64,000 nt of DNA from the NCBI GenBank assembly GCA_900540595.1, contig UQGL01000010.1, positions 5,356-69,355 on the forward strand. Reading direction: 5' to 3'. Each line of letters starts with the position of its first letter. Position 1 is the first letter of the stretch. Under the pieces are notes generated by a model. That model did not search any database and had not been told where the DNA came from. It saw only the letters and a program-made list of their open reading frames with translations. This document shows, piece after piece, positions 43,570-51,830 of the stretch. The stretch comes from an uncultured Oscillospiraceae bacterium (GTDB taxonomy: Bacteria > Bacillota > Clostridia > Oscillospirales > Ruminococcaceae). Position numbers and translations under genes: made by a program.

Positions 43570-45042
43570 TTACAATTTCTTATTCGGGTTCGACACGCTC
43601 AACGGCTTGTCGTAGATGATCTCCATCGTCTCGGTGGGCGGGTTGACCGGATATTTGCCGGTAAAGCAGCCGGTGCAGTAGCCGCAGCTGCTGTGGATGC
43701 CCAGCTGCTGAACATGCTCAATGCTCAGGTAGCCCAGCGAATCAGAGCCGACCATCTCGTTGATCTCCTCGACCGTGTGGCCGGTGGCAATCAGGTCTTT
43801 TTCATCGGGAATGTCGGTGCCGAAGTAGCAGGGGTGGGCAAAGGGAGGGGCGCTGATGCGGTAATGCACTTCCTTGGCACCGGCCTCGCGCAGCAGGCGA
43901 ATGGTGCGGGCGCTGGTCGTGCCGCGCACGATCGAGTCATCGACCAGCACAACGCGCTTGCCCTTGACGGTGGCGGAGATGGCGTTCAGCTTGATGCGCA
44001 CGCTGCTCTCACGCTGGGCCTGAGTGGACTGGATAAAGGTGCGGCCGACATATTTGTTCTTGATAAAGCCAACGCCGTAGGGGATACCGCTCTCCTGCGC
44101 ATAGCCGAGCGCGGCGTCCAGGCCGGAATCCGGTGCGCCGATGACAACATCGGCCTCTACAGGATGCTCCTGCGCAAGGAAACGACCGGCCTGCAGGCGG
44201 GCCTCATGCACGCAGGTGCCCTCGATGATGGAATCGGGGCGGGCAAAGTAGATGTACTCAAACACGCACAGGGTGTGGGGGGCGGTGCCGCAGTGATCCT
44301 CGATGCTGCGCAGACCCTCGTGGTCGGCAATCACGATCTCACCGGGCTTGACATCGCGCACAAACTTGGCACCCACTGCATCCAGCGCGCAGCTCTCACT
44401 GGCAAAGGCCCAGCCGGAGCCATCGGGCAGCTCGCCGATGCAGAGCGGGCGGAAGCCGTGCGGGTCGCGCGCGGCGATAAGCTTGGTGTGGGTCATGATG
44501 ACCAGACTGTAAGCACCCTCAATGTCATCCATCGTGCGGCTGACAGCCATCTCAATATTGGGGGTCAGCAGACGGTTCTGGGTCAGCAGGTAGGCAATTA
44601 CCTCGGTGTCGGAGGTGCCGTGGAAGATAGAACCGCTCATTTCCAGCTTGCGGCGCAGCTTGGGGGCGTTGACCAGATTGCCGTTGTGGCAGACAGCCAT
44701 GGCGCCCTTGCAGTGATGCAGGATCATCGGCTGCGCGTTGGACCGGCTGCGCTGACCGGCGGTGGCATAGCGCACATGGCCGGTAGCCATCTTGGCACCA
44801 TGCGGCAGCTCCTCCAGCACGCGCTTGGTGAAAACCTCGCTGACAAGGCCCAGATCGCGGTAGCCGGAAAGCACACCGTCCACATTCAGGGCGATGCCGC
44901 AGCTCTCCTGCCCGCGGTGCTGCAGCGCGTACAATGCGCTGTAGACGGCGCTGACCATATCGGTCGCGCCGGTTTTATCGTAGATACCAAAGACGCCGCA
45001 CTCCTCGTGCAGGCCCTCGGCATAATGGGAAAATTCGCTCAT
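43570..45042 (-). CDS. purF: Amidophosphoribosyltransferase
   Basis: A 490-residue first committed enzyme of the pathway. After a short propeptide, the mature N-terminal Cys is in EECGVFGIYD (glutaminase). The PRPP loop is VVLVDDSIVRGTTS, and the C-terminal SSCGYCTGCF supplies Fe-S cluster cysteines as in the Bacillus enzyme. I chose ATG 45042 because GGAG lies 6 bases upstream; the ATG at 45054 has no ribosome site. Confidence 0.95.
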   Translation of the reverse strand: MSEFSHYAEGLHEECGVFGIYDKTGATDMVSAVYSALYALQHRGQESCGIALNVDGVLSGYRDLGLVSEVFTKRVLEELPHGAKMATGHVRYATAGQRSRSNAQPMILHHCKGAMAVCHNGNLVNAPKLRRKLEMSGSIFHGTSDTEVIAYLLTQNRLLTPNIEMAVSRTMDDIEGAYSLVIMTHTKLIAARDPHGFRPLCIGELPDGSGWAFASESCALDAVGAKFVRDVKPGEIVIADHEGLRSIEDHCGTAPHTLCVFEYIYFARPDSIIEGTCVHEARLQAGRFLAQEHPVEADVVIGAPDSGLDAALGYAQESGIPYGVGFIKNKYVGRTFIQSTQAQRESSVRIKLNAISATVKGKRVVLVDDSIVRGTTSARTIRLLREAGAKEVHYRISAPPFAHPCYFGTDIPDEKDLIATGHTVEEINEMVGSDSLGYLSIEHVQQLGIHSSCGYCTGCFTGKYPVNPPTETMEIIYDKPLSVSNPNKKL

Positions 45043-45074
45043 CTTTTGCTCCATTTATCGGAATGTAAAATACC

Positions 45075-45143
45075 GTAGGGGCGGATTCTATATCCGCCCG
45101 GGGAAACATGCCTCTTGCGGGCGCATATGGAATGCACCCCTAC
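45075..45143. repeat. GTAGGGGCG double-hairpin repeat
   Basis: GTAGGGGCGGATTC / ATCCGCCC on the left and GGGCGCATATGGAATGCACC / CCTAC on the right. Between purF and purC. Confidence 0.8.
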
Positions 45144-45214
45144 GGAAAAGGCGCATAATGGAATGTGCGGCAGCCTGAGGGCAGGCCACGCTGCACCTCA
45201 CCTGTAAAAATGAC

Positions 45215-45928
45215 TTAGCCCAGCAGGCGCTTCATGACCTCCTGATAGGCGTCGGCCTCACCGCCCATGTTGCGGCGGAAGAGGTCCTTGTCCAGATGGG
45301 CACCGGTGGTGGCATCCCAGAAGCGGCAGGTGTCGGGGCTGATCTCATCTGCCAGAATGATGGTGCCGTCAGGCAGGCGGCCGAATTCGAGCTTGAAGTC
45401 AACCAGACGGATGTTGGCGTCCAGCATGATCTTCTTCAGCACTTCGTTGACCTTGAAGGCGTACTTGGCGATGGTGTCCAGCTCCTCCTGAGTGGCCAGG
45501 TCAAGGGCCAGGGCGTAGTAGTGGTTGATGAACGGATCATGCAGATCATCGTTCTTGTAGCTGTACTCGAGAATGGGGGTCTTGAAAACCTTGCCCTCGG
45601 GCACGCCCATGCGCAGGCTGAAATGACCGGCGGCAACATTGCGGACGATGACCTCCAGAGGAACGATCTCGACCTTCTTCACGAAGGTGTCGCGGTCGTT
45701 GACTTCCTCGACATAATGGGTGGGGATGCCCTCTTTTTCCAGCTTCTGCATCAGAGCGTTGGACAGCTTGTTGTTGACGATGCCCTTGTCGCGGATGGTG
45801 CCCTTCTTCTCGCCGTCACCGGCGGTGGCATCGTCCTTATAGTGGACCATGACGATCTCGGGATCATTGGTGGAGAAAACCTGCTTTGCCTTGCCCTCGT
45901 ACAGCTGCTCTTTGACTTCGTAGTTCAT
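45215..45928 (-). CDS. purC: Phosphoribosylaminoimidazole-succinocarboxamide synthase
   Basis: A 237-residue SAICAR synthetase. YEGKAKQVFSTND at the N-terminus, VEIVPLEVIVRN and LVDFKLEFGR in the core, ADEISPDTCRFWD near the C-terminus. ATG 45928 with GGAG 9 bases upstream; a 45967 start would add unconserved residues. Confidence 0.95.
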   Translation of the reverse strand: MNYEVKEQLYEGKAKQVFSTNDPEIVMVHYKDDATAGDGEKKGTIRDKGIVNNKLSNALMQKLEKEGIPTHYVEEVNDRDTFVKKVEIVPLEVIVRNVAAGHFSLRMGVPEGKVFKTPILEYSYKNDDLHDPFINHYYALALDLATQEELDTIAKYAFKVNEVLKKIMLDANIRLVDFKLEFGRLPDGTIILADEISPDTCRFWDATTGAHLDKDLFRRNMGGEADAYQEVMKRLLG

Positions 45929-45978
45929 GATAAACGCTCCTTTTAAAGATTGATGATGGATAAACAAGTGTGACGGAC

Positions 45979-46476
45979 TTACAGCGCGGCGGCCTCAGCG
46001 GCGATGGCTGCGTCCTTTTTTGCAATGGCGGCGGCGGTGTCAGCCCGGAACGCATCCAGCTTTTCAGCCAGCGCGTCATCAGCCACGGCGAGGATCGCCA
46101 CAGCCAGATAGGCTGCATTTTTGGCACCGTTCAGCGCCACGGTCGCAACGGGGAACCCGCTGGGCATCTGCACGGTGGCCAGCAGGGCATCCAGACCGTC
46201 CATGGCACCGCCCTTCATCGGGATGCCCACAACGGGCAGCGTGGTGTTGGCGGCAAAGGCCCCGGCCAGATGGGCAGCCATACCGGCTGCGCACAGGATG
46301 ACGCCGTACCCGTTGGCGCGGGCCGACTTCGCAAAGGCGGCGGCAGCCTCCGGCGTGCGGTGGGCGGAAAGAATGTGGGCCTCATACGGCACGCCGAATT
46401 CCTTCAGTACCGTGCAGGCGGACTTGACTACCGGCCAATCGCTGTCAGAGCCCATGATGATCGCAACTTTTTTCAT
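45979..46476 (-). CDS. purE: 5-(carboxyamino)imidazole ribonucleotide mutase / AIR carboxylase
   Basis: A 165-residue PurE with GSDSDWPV at the N-terminus and SAHRTPE near residue 39. First structural gene of the operon; its ribosome site is AAGGGAGG. No purK follows in this operon, so it either works with a distant PurK (class I) or uses CO2 directly (class II). The leader upstream has a terminator and a small ORF, so expression is probably set by attenuation. Confidence 0.94.
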   Translation of the reverse strand: MKKVAIIMGSDSDWPVVKSACTVLKEFGVPYEAHILSAHRTPEAAAAFAKSARANGYGVILCAAGMAAHLAGAFAANTTLPVVGIPMKGGAMDGLDALLATVQMPSGFPVATVALNGAKNAAYLAVAILAVADDALAEKLDAFRADTAAAIAKKDAAIAAEAAAL

Positions 46477-46501
46477 GCGGTTAATAACCTCCCTTACAAA
46501 G

Positions 46502-46539
46502 CAAAACAGCGCAGTGGCCTGTCAGGGTACACTGCGCTG
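46502..46539 (-). terminator. Attenuator hairpin in the purE leader
   Basis: On the minus strand: stem CAGCGCAGTG/CACTGCGCTG (46530-46539 with 46507-46516), 13-nt loop, then TTTTGC. It begins three bases after the stop codon of the leader ORF and lies about 26 bases before the purE start. Confidence 0.8.
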
Positions 46540-46542
46540 CGG

Positions 46543-46614
46543 TCATAATGTGAAAAGGGTATGATGGTACAGAACGCCCGCGCCAAAACCAAGCTGCTGC
46601 ATTGCAATTGCCAC
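46543..46614 (-). CDS. Candidate regulatory leader peptide of the purine operon (23 residues)
   Basis: A small ORF from GTG (46614) to TGA (46543). AGGAGG (46622-46627) lies 7 bases before the GTG, a near-ideal site, and one of the strongest in the region. The peptide contains QQLGFGAGVLYHH and ends TLFTL. Its penultimate codons include the rare ACA and TTA (TTA last), unusual in this CTG-rich genome. The stop is three bases before the terminator stem, so a ribosome stalled or slow at the end would block hairpin formation. I know of no described pur leader like it; the function is an inference. Confidence 0.65.
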   Translation of the reverse strand: MAIAMQQLGFGAGVLYHHTLFTL

Positions 46615-46659
46615 GGAAGATCCTCCTTTATATAAAGTAAGATATTGTCCTGTGCTTTA

Positions 46660-46688
46660 AGTGTAAACTCTGGGAAAAGAAAATGCAA
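46660..46688 (-). promoter_or_regulatory. Promoter of the purine operon
   Basis: Minus strand: TTGCAT (46683-46688), 17-nt spacer, TACACT (46660-46665), about 40 bases before the leader ORF's ribosome site. No guanine riboswitch or PurR-box-like direct repeats were recognised here. The remaining stretch to 46890 shows no gene or clear site. Confidence 0.55.
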
Positions 46689-46890
46689 GCACCCCGCGGA
46701 CATTTCAGCCAAACTACCACCCGGCCGGGTTTTAAACGGTACTTTTTGTCGTTTTTGATGGGTTCTTTAGGGCAAATGTCATACTTTGTATAATACCGCG
46801 AAATCCTGTCTGCCGATACGCCGGAAGCTATGCGGCAGAACCTGCTGAATAAGTTTCCTGTAATATTCGGCGCAAATGTCGCCCTGCATC

Positions 46891-46934
46891 AAAAAAGCTG
46901 CGCAGGCAGGTGTTTTCCTGTCTGTGCAGCTTTG
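46891..46934 (-). terminator. Terminator after spo0A
   Basis: Minus-strand stem of about 15 bp (46917-46931 with 46896-46910, two non-Watson-Crick pairs), TGTTTT loop region, followed by six Ts. Confidence 0.75.
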
Positions 46935-46964
46935 GTAAAGACTGCGCGGCCGAGTTTGCGCCCC

Positions 46965-47723
46965 TTATGCATGGCGCTTTTTATCCAGACGGATCTTGTC
47001 CGAAATCATGGCAATAAATTCCGAGTTCGTGGGCTTGCCGCGGAGATTGTGGATCGTATAGCCAAAGTAGCTGTTCAGCGTGTCCACATCACCGCGATCC
47101 CATGCTACCTCAATGGCGTGGCGGATGGCACGCTCCACGCGGCTGGCGGTGGTCATGTTGCGCTTGGCAATCTCCGGATAAAGTCGTTTTGTGACTGCAT
47201 TGATGTAGCCGTGGTCCGCAATGGTCAGCAGGATGGCATCGCGCAGGAACTGATAGCCCTTGATGTGGGCCGGCACACCGATCTGGTGCAGGATCTCGGT
47301 GACCGTCAGCTCGTCACTGTCGAGCGAGGTAAGCTGCGGGCGGGCCGTGTTGCCTGCCGCCTTCAGCACACGGCTGACCAGCACGGTCTCGTCAAACGGC
47401 TTGACGAAGAAGAACGAAAATCCGCTGTCCAGCAGCTCCTGCTCGATCTCCTCGCTCTGGAAGGCCCCGGTAACGAAGAAGGTCGTGCGGGTGCTGCTGG
47501 TGTTCTGAGCCTCGTAGCGCTGCTTGACAGTTATGGCGTCCAAGTCCGGCATAAAGGCATCCAGCAGCACAGCCTGCGGATGGATCGTCAGCAGGGTCTC
47601 CAGCGCTTTGGCACCGTTCTTTTCGCAGATGGTCACTGAGACGCCCTTTTCCTCCAGAACATGGCGGCAAAGTGCAGACACCTGCGGGTCCGTGTCGGTC
47701 ATTACAAATTTGATCTTTTCCAT
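46965..47723 (-). CDS. spo0A: Sporulation master regulator Spo0A
   Basis: A 252-residue response regulator. The receiver domain has phospho-acceptor Asp55 (AVLLDAFMP) and Lys108 (FFVKPF). The DNA-binding domain (about 135-252) is well conserved: IGVPAHIKGYQFLRDAI, YPEIAK, ASRVERAIRHAIEVAW and GKPTNSEFIAMI. The acidic pocket reads TDTD rather than the usual DDN, a divergence. ATG 47723 (MEKIKF) is chosen by homology; a GTG 6 bases earlier is possible. Upstream sites (47807-47883) suggest autoregulation. Confidence 0.95.
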   Translation of the reverse strand: MEKIKFVMTDTDPQVSALCRHVLEEKGVSVTICEKNGAKALETLLTIHPQAVLLDAFMPDLDAITVKQRYEAQNTSSTRTTFFVTGAFQSEEIEQELLDSGFSFFFVKPFDETVLVSRVLKAAGNTARPQLTSLDSDELTVTEILHQIGVPAHIKGYQFLRDAILLTIADHGYINAVTKRLYPEIAKRNMTTASRVERAIRHAIEVAWDRGDVDTLNSYFGYTIHNLRGKPTNSEFIAMISDKIRLDKKRHA

Positions 47724-47806
47724 CGTCACATATCCTCCATACTTTCTGAGTTGCGCGTTGTCCGCGCATCGACCCCGTTTTGATGGGCTCCTCGTTTACA
47801 ATGGAA

Positions 47807-47883
47807 ATTTTACCATAAATTACCAGCTTTCGCAAGTGGTTCGACACGACTTTTCTCTTATTTAAGCAAACTTTCGTTCGACA
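47807..47883 (-). promoter_or_regulatory. spo0A promoter with two 0A boxes
   Basis: Minus strand: TTGCGA (47830-47835), 17-nt spacer, TAAAAT (47807-47812). Just upstream are two perfect 0A boxes TGTCGAA at 47840-47846 and 47877-47883, 37 bp apart, the nearer one 4 bp from the -35. The position fits activation of spo0A by Spo0A-P. Confidence 0.7.
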
Positions 47884-48010
47884 GCTTTCTCTCTATTTCG
47901 CCGTATTTCGGCACGGATTTACATAATCCCTCTCGCTTTTACGCTTTTTGCACGCTGTCGGCTGCAGGGCGCGGCGGTCAGGCCTTTTTCTGTTTTTCCC
48001 GGCGGTGAAG

Positions 48011-49213
48011 TCAGGCGGCAGCGTCTGCCTTTTCCAGCATCGTAGCCGCAAAGATCGCATACCCCTTCGCGGGGTCGTTTACCAGCACATGGGTCAGCAC
48101 TGCGGCAAGGCGGCCGTTCTGCACAATCGGTGAGCCGCTCATTCCCTGTACGATACCGCCTGTTTTTTCGAGCAGCGTCTGATCGGTTACGCGGATCAGC
48201 AGATTGCGGTTTGGGTCTGTTCCGGTCATAGTCACCCGCTCAATGCGCACTGCATAGGCTTTGGCGGCCGTTCCCTCCACGGTAGCCCAAAGCTCGGCGG
48301 GGCCTGTGGTGACCTCCTGCAGGTTGGCGACTTCCACGCTTTGCCCTGCTGCCGGGCCGCTGTAGCTGCCGTACACCCCCGCGGTATCGTTGGCCAGCAC
48401 TCTGCCGACCGGCGATGCTGCAAACTCCCCGCGCAGCTCGCCCGGGCTGCCGGCAGCGCCGCGGACACAGCCCGTTACCGTCACCGGCACGATCTCACCG
48501 GATAGCAGTGTCAATTCTGCACCGGTGTCGGCATCGCTGATGGAATGGCCCAGCCCGGCAAAGGTGCCGTGCAGGGGGTCGATAAAGCTGAGCGTTCCGA
48601 TACCCGCCCCCGAATCCCGCACCCAGATGCCCGCCTTGTAACAGCCGTTCTCGTCCAGAGTCGGCGTCAGCACCGCCGTACATTGGCTTTCGCCGCGTCT
48701 GTAAAGCACAGTCAGCGGCGCACTGCCCGCCGCCTGTATGGCGCTGGTCAGATCCTCATTGCTGCGCACCGGCTGCCCATTTGCCGAGATGATGAGATCC
48801 CCCAGCCGCAGCCCCGCCGCCTTGGCGGGATTCTCGCTGCCCAGCGCCGTGTACCGGTCGGAGAATGCCACGACCAGTGCGCCATCGGAAAACAGCTTGA
48901 CCCCGAAGGGGGTACCGCACAGCTGCACCGTGCGCCGCGCCGTGGTGACTGCACGCACCGTCTTGACAGGAACCACCCCGAACAGTGCCAGCGTAACATT
49001 GCTGCTTGCGTCGGGCGCTGTGCTGTCCGCAGGCACAGCGCCCTGTTTTTTGCGGGCAGAAAGATACGGCAGCGAAGCGATGCGCAGCTCTGCTGCCGGT
49101 TCATCGGTGTAAAGTGTATCCGGCAAAGCCGCCGCCAGCCCGGCAATGACTGCCGCTCCCAGCAGTGCCAGCAGCGCCGCCGCTGCCGCCGCCAACCGCC
49201 ATTTTCTTTGCAT
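48011..49213 (-). CDS. spoIVB: SpoIVB peptidase
   Basis: A 400-residue membrane-anchored serine peptidase with a PDZ domain; in Bacillus it triggers sigma-K activation across the forespore membranes. N-terminal anchor, PDZ around GLRLGDLIISANGQPV, catalytic His in GLGHSISDADTG and catalytic Ser in GMSGSP (about 359). Directly upstream of spo0A as in Bacillus and clostridia. ATG 49213 preferred (GAGG 7 bases upstream); 49219 abuts it. Confidence 0.92.
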   Translation of the reverse strand: MQRKWRLAAAAAALLALLGAAVIAGLAAALPDTLYTDEPAAELRIASLPYLSARKKQGAVPADSTAPDASSNVTLALFGVVPVKTVRAVTTARRTVQLCGTPFGVKLFSDGALVVAFSDRYTALGSENPAKAAGLRLGDLIISANGQPVRSNEDLTSAIQAAGSAPLTVLYRRGESQCTAVLTPTLDENGCYKAGIWVRDSGAGIGTLSFIDPLHGTFAGLGHSISDADTGAELTLLSGEIVPVTVTGCVRGAAGSPGELRGEFAASPVGRVLANDTAGVYGSYSGPAAGQSVEVANLQEVTTGPAELWATVEGTAAKAYAVRIERVTMTGTDPNRNLLIRVTDQTLLEKTGGIVQGMSGSPIVQNGRLAAVLTHVLVNDPAKGYAIFAATMLEKADAAA

Positions 49214-49285
49214 CTGCATCCCTCACTTTGGGATAGCATGTGCAGACAACAGGCGGATTATGTCGGCTATTCTTCACTAGACAAC

Positions 49286-49332
49286 AAAAAACAGCGCAGA
49301 TAAGCAATTACGCCCATCTGCGCTGTTTTTTT
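49286..49332. terminator. Terminator after tRNA-Leu
   Basis: ACAGCGCAGAT/ATCTGCGCTGT perfect stem (49291-49301 with 49316-49326), with A-runs/T-runs on both sides. Confidence 0.85.
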
Positions 49333-49333
49333 A

Positions 49334-49417
49334 TGGTGCAGCCAACAGGACTTGAACCTGCACGTCTTGGACACTGGACCCTAAAACCAGCGCGTCTGCC
49401 AATTCCGCCATGGCTGC
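49334..49417 (-). tRNA. tRNA-Leu (anticodon TAG)
   Basis: Acceptor GCAGCCA/TGGCTGC, anticodon loop TTTAGGG with TAG (49381-49383), long class II variable arm (GTGTCCAAGAC), T-arm GCAGG-TTCAAGT-CCTGT, and encoded CCA. Confidence 0.94.
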
Positions 49418-49428
49418 ACAGCAGTATT

Positions 49429-49457
49429 AGTGTAGCAACTTTGGCGTGTTTTGTCAA
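49429..49457 (-). promoter_or_regulatory. Promoter of tRNA-Leu
   Basis: Minus strand: TTGACA (49452-49457), 17-nt spacer, TACACT (49429-49434). It lies just past the end of the sortase gene. Confidence 0.8.
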
Positions 49458-49462
49458 TGGTC

Positions 49463-50200
49463 TTATTCCGCCGTATCTGCCGGAATGACACCGCTTGCAT
49501 CAGCGCTGACAGGGTCGGCATAAACGGCATAGCGCTGGGTCGTGTGGGTCAGGATACCGAAGGGGTAGCAGGTGTACAGGATAACGCTGGGCTCTGTTGC
49601 CCCCAGACGCACCTTGTCGATGTCGGTTTCCAGAATGACCTGCATGTCGGTCACCTGATAGGTGAAATCGCCCCAGTCGGTTTCCAGATGGATTATTGCC
49701 CCAAGCTGAACGGAGCCGAGGTCTGAGAAGTAGGTACCGGTATGCGCACCGATAAGAACGGTGCCGTTCTCGCCGGGCAGTACGCAGTCGCTCTCTGCGC
49801 GGCAGCCGGCGCCCCGGCTGAACTGGCACTCGCTGTCGCCCCAGTAGAGCGCACAGTCCACCTTGGTGCCCTCGACCCAGATGCGGCCCAATTTGTCCCC
49901 GTAAGCAACTGTGTCATGCGCGGCCTGCGCGGCATCGACCTGCTCCTGCCGCTTTGCGGCGGCTGCCTCCGCTGCCAGACGCTCCGCCTCTGCGGCGCTT
50001 GCAGCCTCGCTGGCAGCGCGGGCTGCCAGCGAGGCTGCTTTTGCGGCAGCCTCACTGGCTGCTGCCTGACTGGCCGCAGCGGCAGCCGCCTCGGCCTCCC
50101 TCTGCCGATTCTTGGAGAGGACCAGCGCCGCACCGATGCCGATGCAGACCGCCAGCGCCAGCGCGCAGAGGGCAAGACATCTCGTCAGCCGGGGGTTCAT
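49463..50200 (-). CDS. Sortase (class D-like)
   Basis: A 245-residue sortase. N-terminal transmembrane anchor (about 8-29), an Ala-rich helix of about 55 residues, then the catalytic domain with His in IGAHTGTYFSDLG, Cys in ILYTCYPFG and Arg in TQRYAVYAD. The YTC motif and length resemble class D. It overlaps the fumarase beta gene by 4 bp, so it is cotranscribed with metabolic genes. No LPXTG substrate is seen in this window. Confidence 0.87.
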   Translation of the reverse strand: MNPRLTRCLALCALALAVCIGIGAALVLSKNRQREAEAAAAAASQAAASEAAAKAASLAARAASEAASAAEAERLAAEAAAAKRQEQVDAAQAAHDTVAYGDKLGRIWVEGTKVDCALYWGDSECQFSRGAGCRAESDCVLPGENGTVLIGAHTGTYFSDLGSVQLGAIIHLETDWGDFTYQVTDMQVILETDIDKVRLGATEPSVILYTCYPFGILTHTTQRYAVYADPVSADASGVIPADTAE

Positions 50201-50763
50201 GTGCGGCTCTCCCGAGCGGCAAGGTAGGCGGCAGGGCCGCTCTGGTAGAGATCGCCGCCGTGGGCGTCCAGCAGAACGGTCAGCGGGAAATCCCGGACGA
50301 CCAGCCTACGCACAGCCTCGCAGCCCAGATCAGGCCATGCGATAACCTCGCAGCTCTGGACGCTGTTGGCCATAAGGGCACCGGCCCCGCCGATGGCCGC
50401 CAGATAGACTGCGCCGTTCTGCACGACTGACTGCTTGACGGCCTCGCTGCGCTTGCCCTTGCCGATCATACAGGCAAGGCCAAGATCGAGCAGCCGCGGG
50501 GTGTAGGCATCCATCCGGCCCGAAGTCGTTGGCCCGGCAGCACCGATGGCACAGCCCGGGCGCTCCGGCGTGGGGCCGACATAGTAGATTGCTGCGCCCT
50601 CGATGGGGAACGGCAGCGGCTTGCCCTGATCGAGCAGCTCCATCATGCGGGCATGGGCGGCATCGCGGGCGGTGTAGACCACCCCGGACAGCAGCACGGT
50701 ATCTCCGGCCCGCAGCGGGGCCAGATCCGCCTTGGAAAGCGGTGTTTGTAAAATGTATTGCAT
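50197..50763 (-). CDS. Fumarate hydratase class I, beta subunit
   Basis: A 188-residue C-terminal-type fumarase/tartrate dehydratase domain with RAGDTVLLSGVVYTARDAAH, AIGAAGPTTSGRMDAYTPR and GAVYLAAIGGAGAL, the usual substrate-binding motifs. It would pair with the alpha subunit at 50985 to hydrate fumarate to malate. Starts on the last base of the small protein stop (TGATG). Confidence 0.9.
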   Translation of the reverse strand: MQYILQTPLSKADLAPLRAGDTVLLSGVVYTARDAAHARMMELLDQGKPLPFPIEGAAIYYVGPTPERPGCAIGAAGPTTSGRMDAYTPRLLDLGLACMIGKGKRSEAVKQSVVQNGAVYLAAIGGAGALMANSVQSCEVIAWPDLGCEAVRRLVVRDFPLTVLLDAHGGDLYQSGPAAYLAARESRT

Positions 50764-50981
50764 CAGCGGCCCTCCTGTTCCCGCGCACGGCGGCGCAGCT
50801 CCTTGTATTCCTCATGGTGGCGGTTGACAAATTCCAACTCTGCCATCGTAATGTCGAGCGGCTCGGCGCGTTTGCCGTCCTCATCCAGCGGGATGTCTAT
50901 GCGGGAGGCTTTTCGTTCCTGCGCAGGTTGTGCCTTTTCCTCCGTTTCGTCCAGCGGAATATCAATGGTCGGTTTCGGCAT
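50763..50981 (-). CDS. Small unknown protein with repeated IDIPLDE motif
   Basis: A 72-residue, highly charged protein: TIDIPLDETEE, RIDIPLDEDGK and LDITMAELEF, followed by a basic/acidic helix (HHEEYKELRRRAREQ). Lies between the two fumarase subunit genes, 3 bp after the alpha gene and overlapping the beta gene by 1 bp. No hydrophobic segment. I do not recognise it. Position suggests an assembly or regulatory helper of the fumarase. Confidence 0.6.
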   Translation of the reverse strand: MPKPTIDIPLDETEEKAQPAQERKASRIDIPLDEDGKRAEPLDITMAELEFVNRHHEEYKELRRRAREQEGR

Positions 50982-50984
50982 CGG

Positions 50985-51830
50985 TTACACCTCCCGGCTG
51001 GCGCGGCGGGTCACATGGCAGCTGATGTTGACTGCGACCGGCAGGCAGGCCACATGGGTGGGCTTCTGCTCAATGGCAACGCCCAGACAGGTCGTGGCAC
51101 CGCCAAAGCCCTGCGGGCCGAAGCCGGTCGCGTTGATGGCGTCCAGCAGCTCTTTTTCCAGCGCAGCATAATACGGGTCGGCGTTCGGTTTGTCCAGCGG
51201 GCGCAGCAGCGCCTTTTTGGCAAGGGCTGCGCAATGGTCAAAGCTGCCGCCGATGCCGATGCCCAGCACAATGGGCGGGCAGGGGTTGGCCCCTGCCTGC
51301 TCCACCGTATCCAGCACGAATTTTTTTACGCCCTCCACGCCATCGGCAGGCTTGAGCATGGCAAGACGGCTCATGTTCTCACTGCCGGCACCCTTGGGGG
51401 CAACGGTGATCCTGCAGCCGTTGCCGGGGACGAGATGCACGGTCAGGAACGCCGGCGTATTATCTCCCGTGTTGACGCGCTGCAGCGGGTCCGCTGTGAT
51501 GGACTTGCGCAGAAATGCCTTTTCATAGCCGCGGCGCACGCCCTCGTTGACGGCCTCCGTCAGATCGCCGCTGATGTGGGCATCCTGTCCTAATTCGATA
51601 AAGACACAGGCCATGCCGGTGTCCTGACAGATGGGCAGTTCCTTATCGGCTGCCACGACCAGATTTTGCTGCAGCAGACCGAGTGTCTCGCGGGCAAGCG
51701 GCCACGGCTCGGCAACCTCAGCCTGATCGAGCGCCGCCTTCACATCGGCGGGCAGCTTTGTGTTTGCTTCTATGCAGAGTGCCTCCACCGCATCGGTGAT
51801 GGCAGCAGCAGAAATTTCACGGATGCTCAT
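50985..51830 (-). CDS. Fumarate hydratase class I, alpha subunit
   Basis: A 281-residue N-terminal-type class I fumarase domain. Fe-S ligand cysteines are in ELPICQDTGMA, NPCPPIVLGIG and GGSFDHCAALAKKA region; the GAGSENMSRL segment is also conserved. Overlaps the malic enzyme stop by 4 bp. Converts fumarate and malate together with the beta subunit. Confidence 0.92.
   Translation of the reverse strand: MSIREISAAAITDAVEALCIEANTKLPADVKAALDQAEVAEPWPLARETLGLLQQNLVVAADKELPICQDTGMACVFIELGQDAHISGDLTEAVNEGVRRGYEKAFLRKSITADPLQRVNTGDNTPAFLTVHLVPGNGCRITVAPKGAGSENMSRLAMLKPADGVEGVKKFVLDTVEQAGANPCPPIVLGIGIGGSFDHCAALAKKALLRPLDKPNADPYYAALEKELLDAINATGFGPQGFGGATTCLGVAIEQKPTHVACLPVAVNISCHVTRRASREV

Noticed and set aside
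46494..46712. 72-residue minus-strand frame overlapping the purE leader
   Set aside because: Different frame from the leader ORF, no ribosome site, and reads through the terminator hairpin.
46789..46794. TATAAT on the plus strand between the pur promoter and spo0A terminator
   Set aside because: No good -35, no gene downstream on that strand other than antisense to spo0A, no plus-strand terminator that would define a small RNA.
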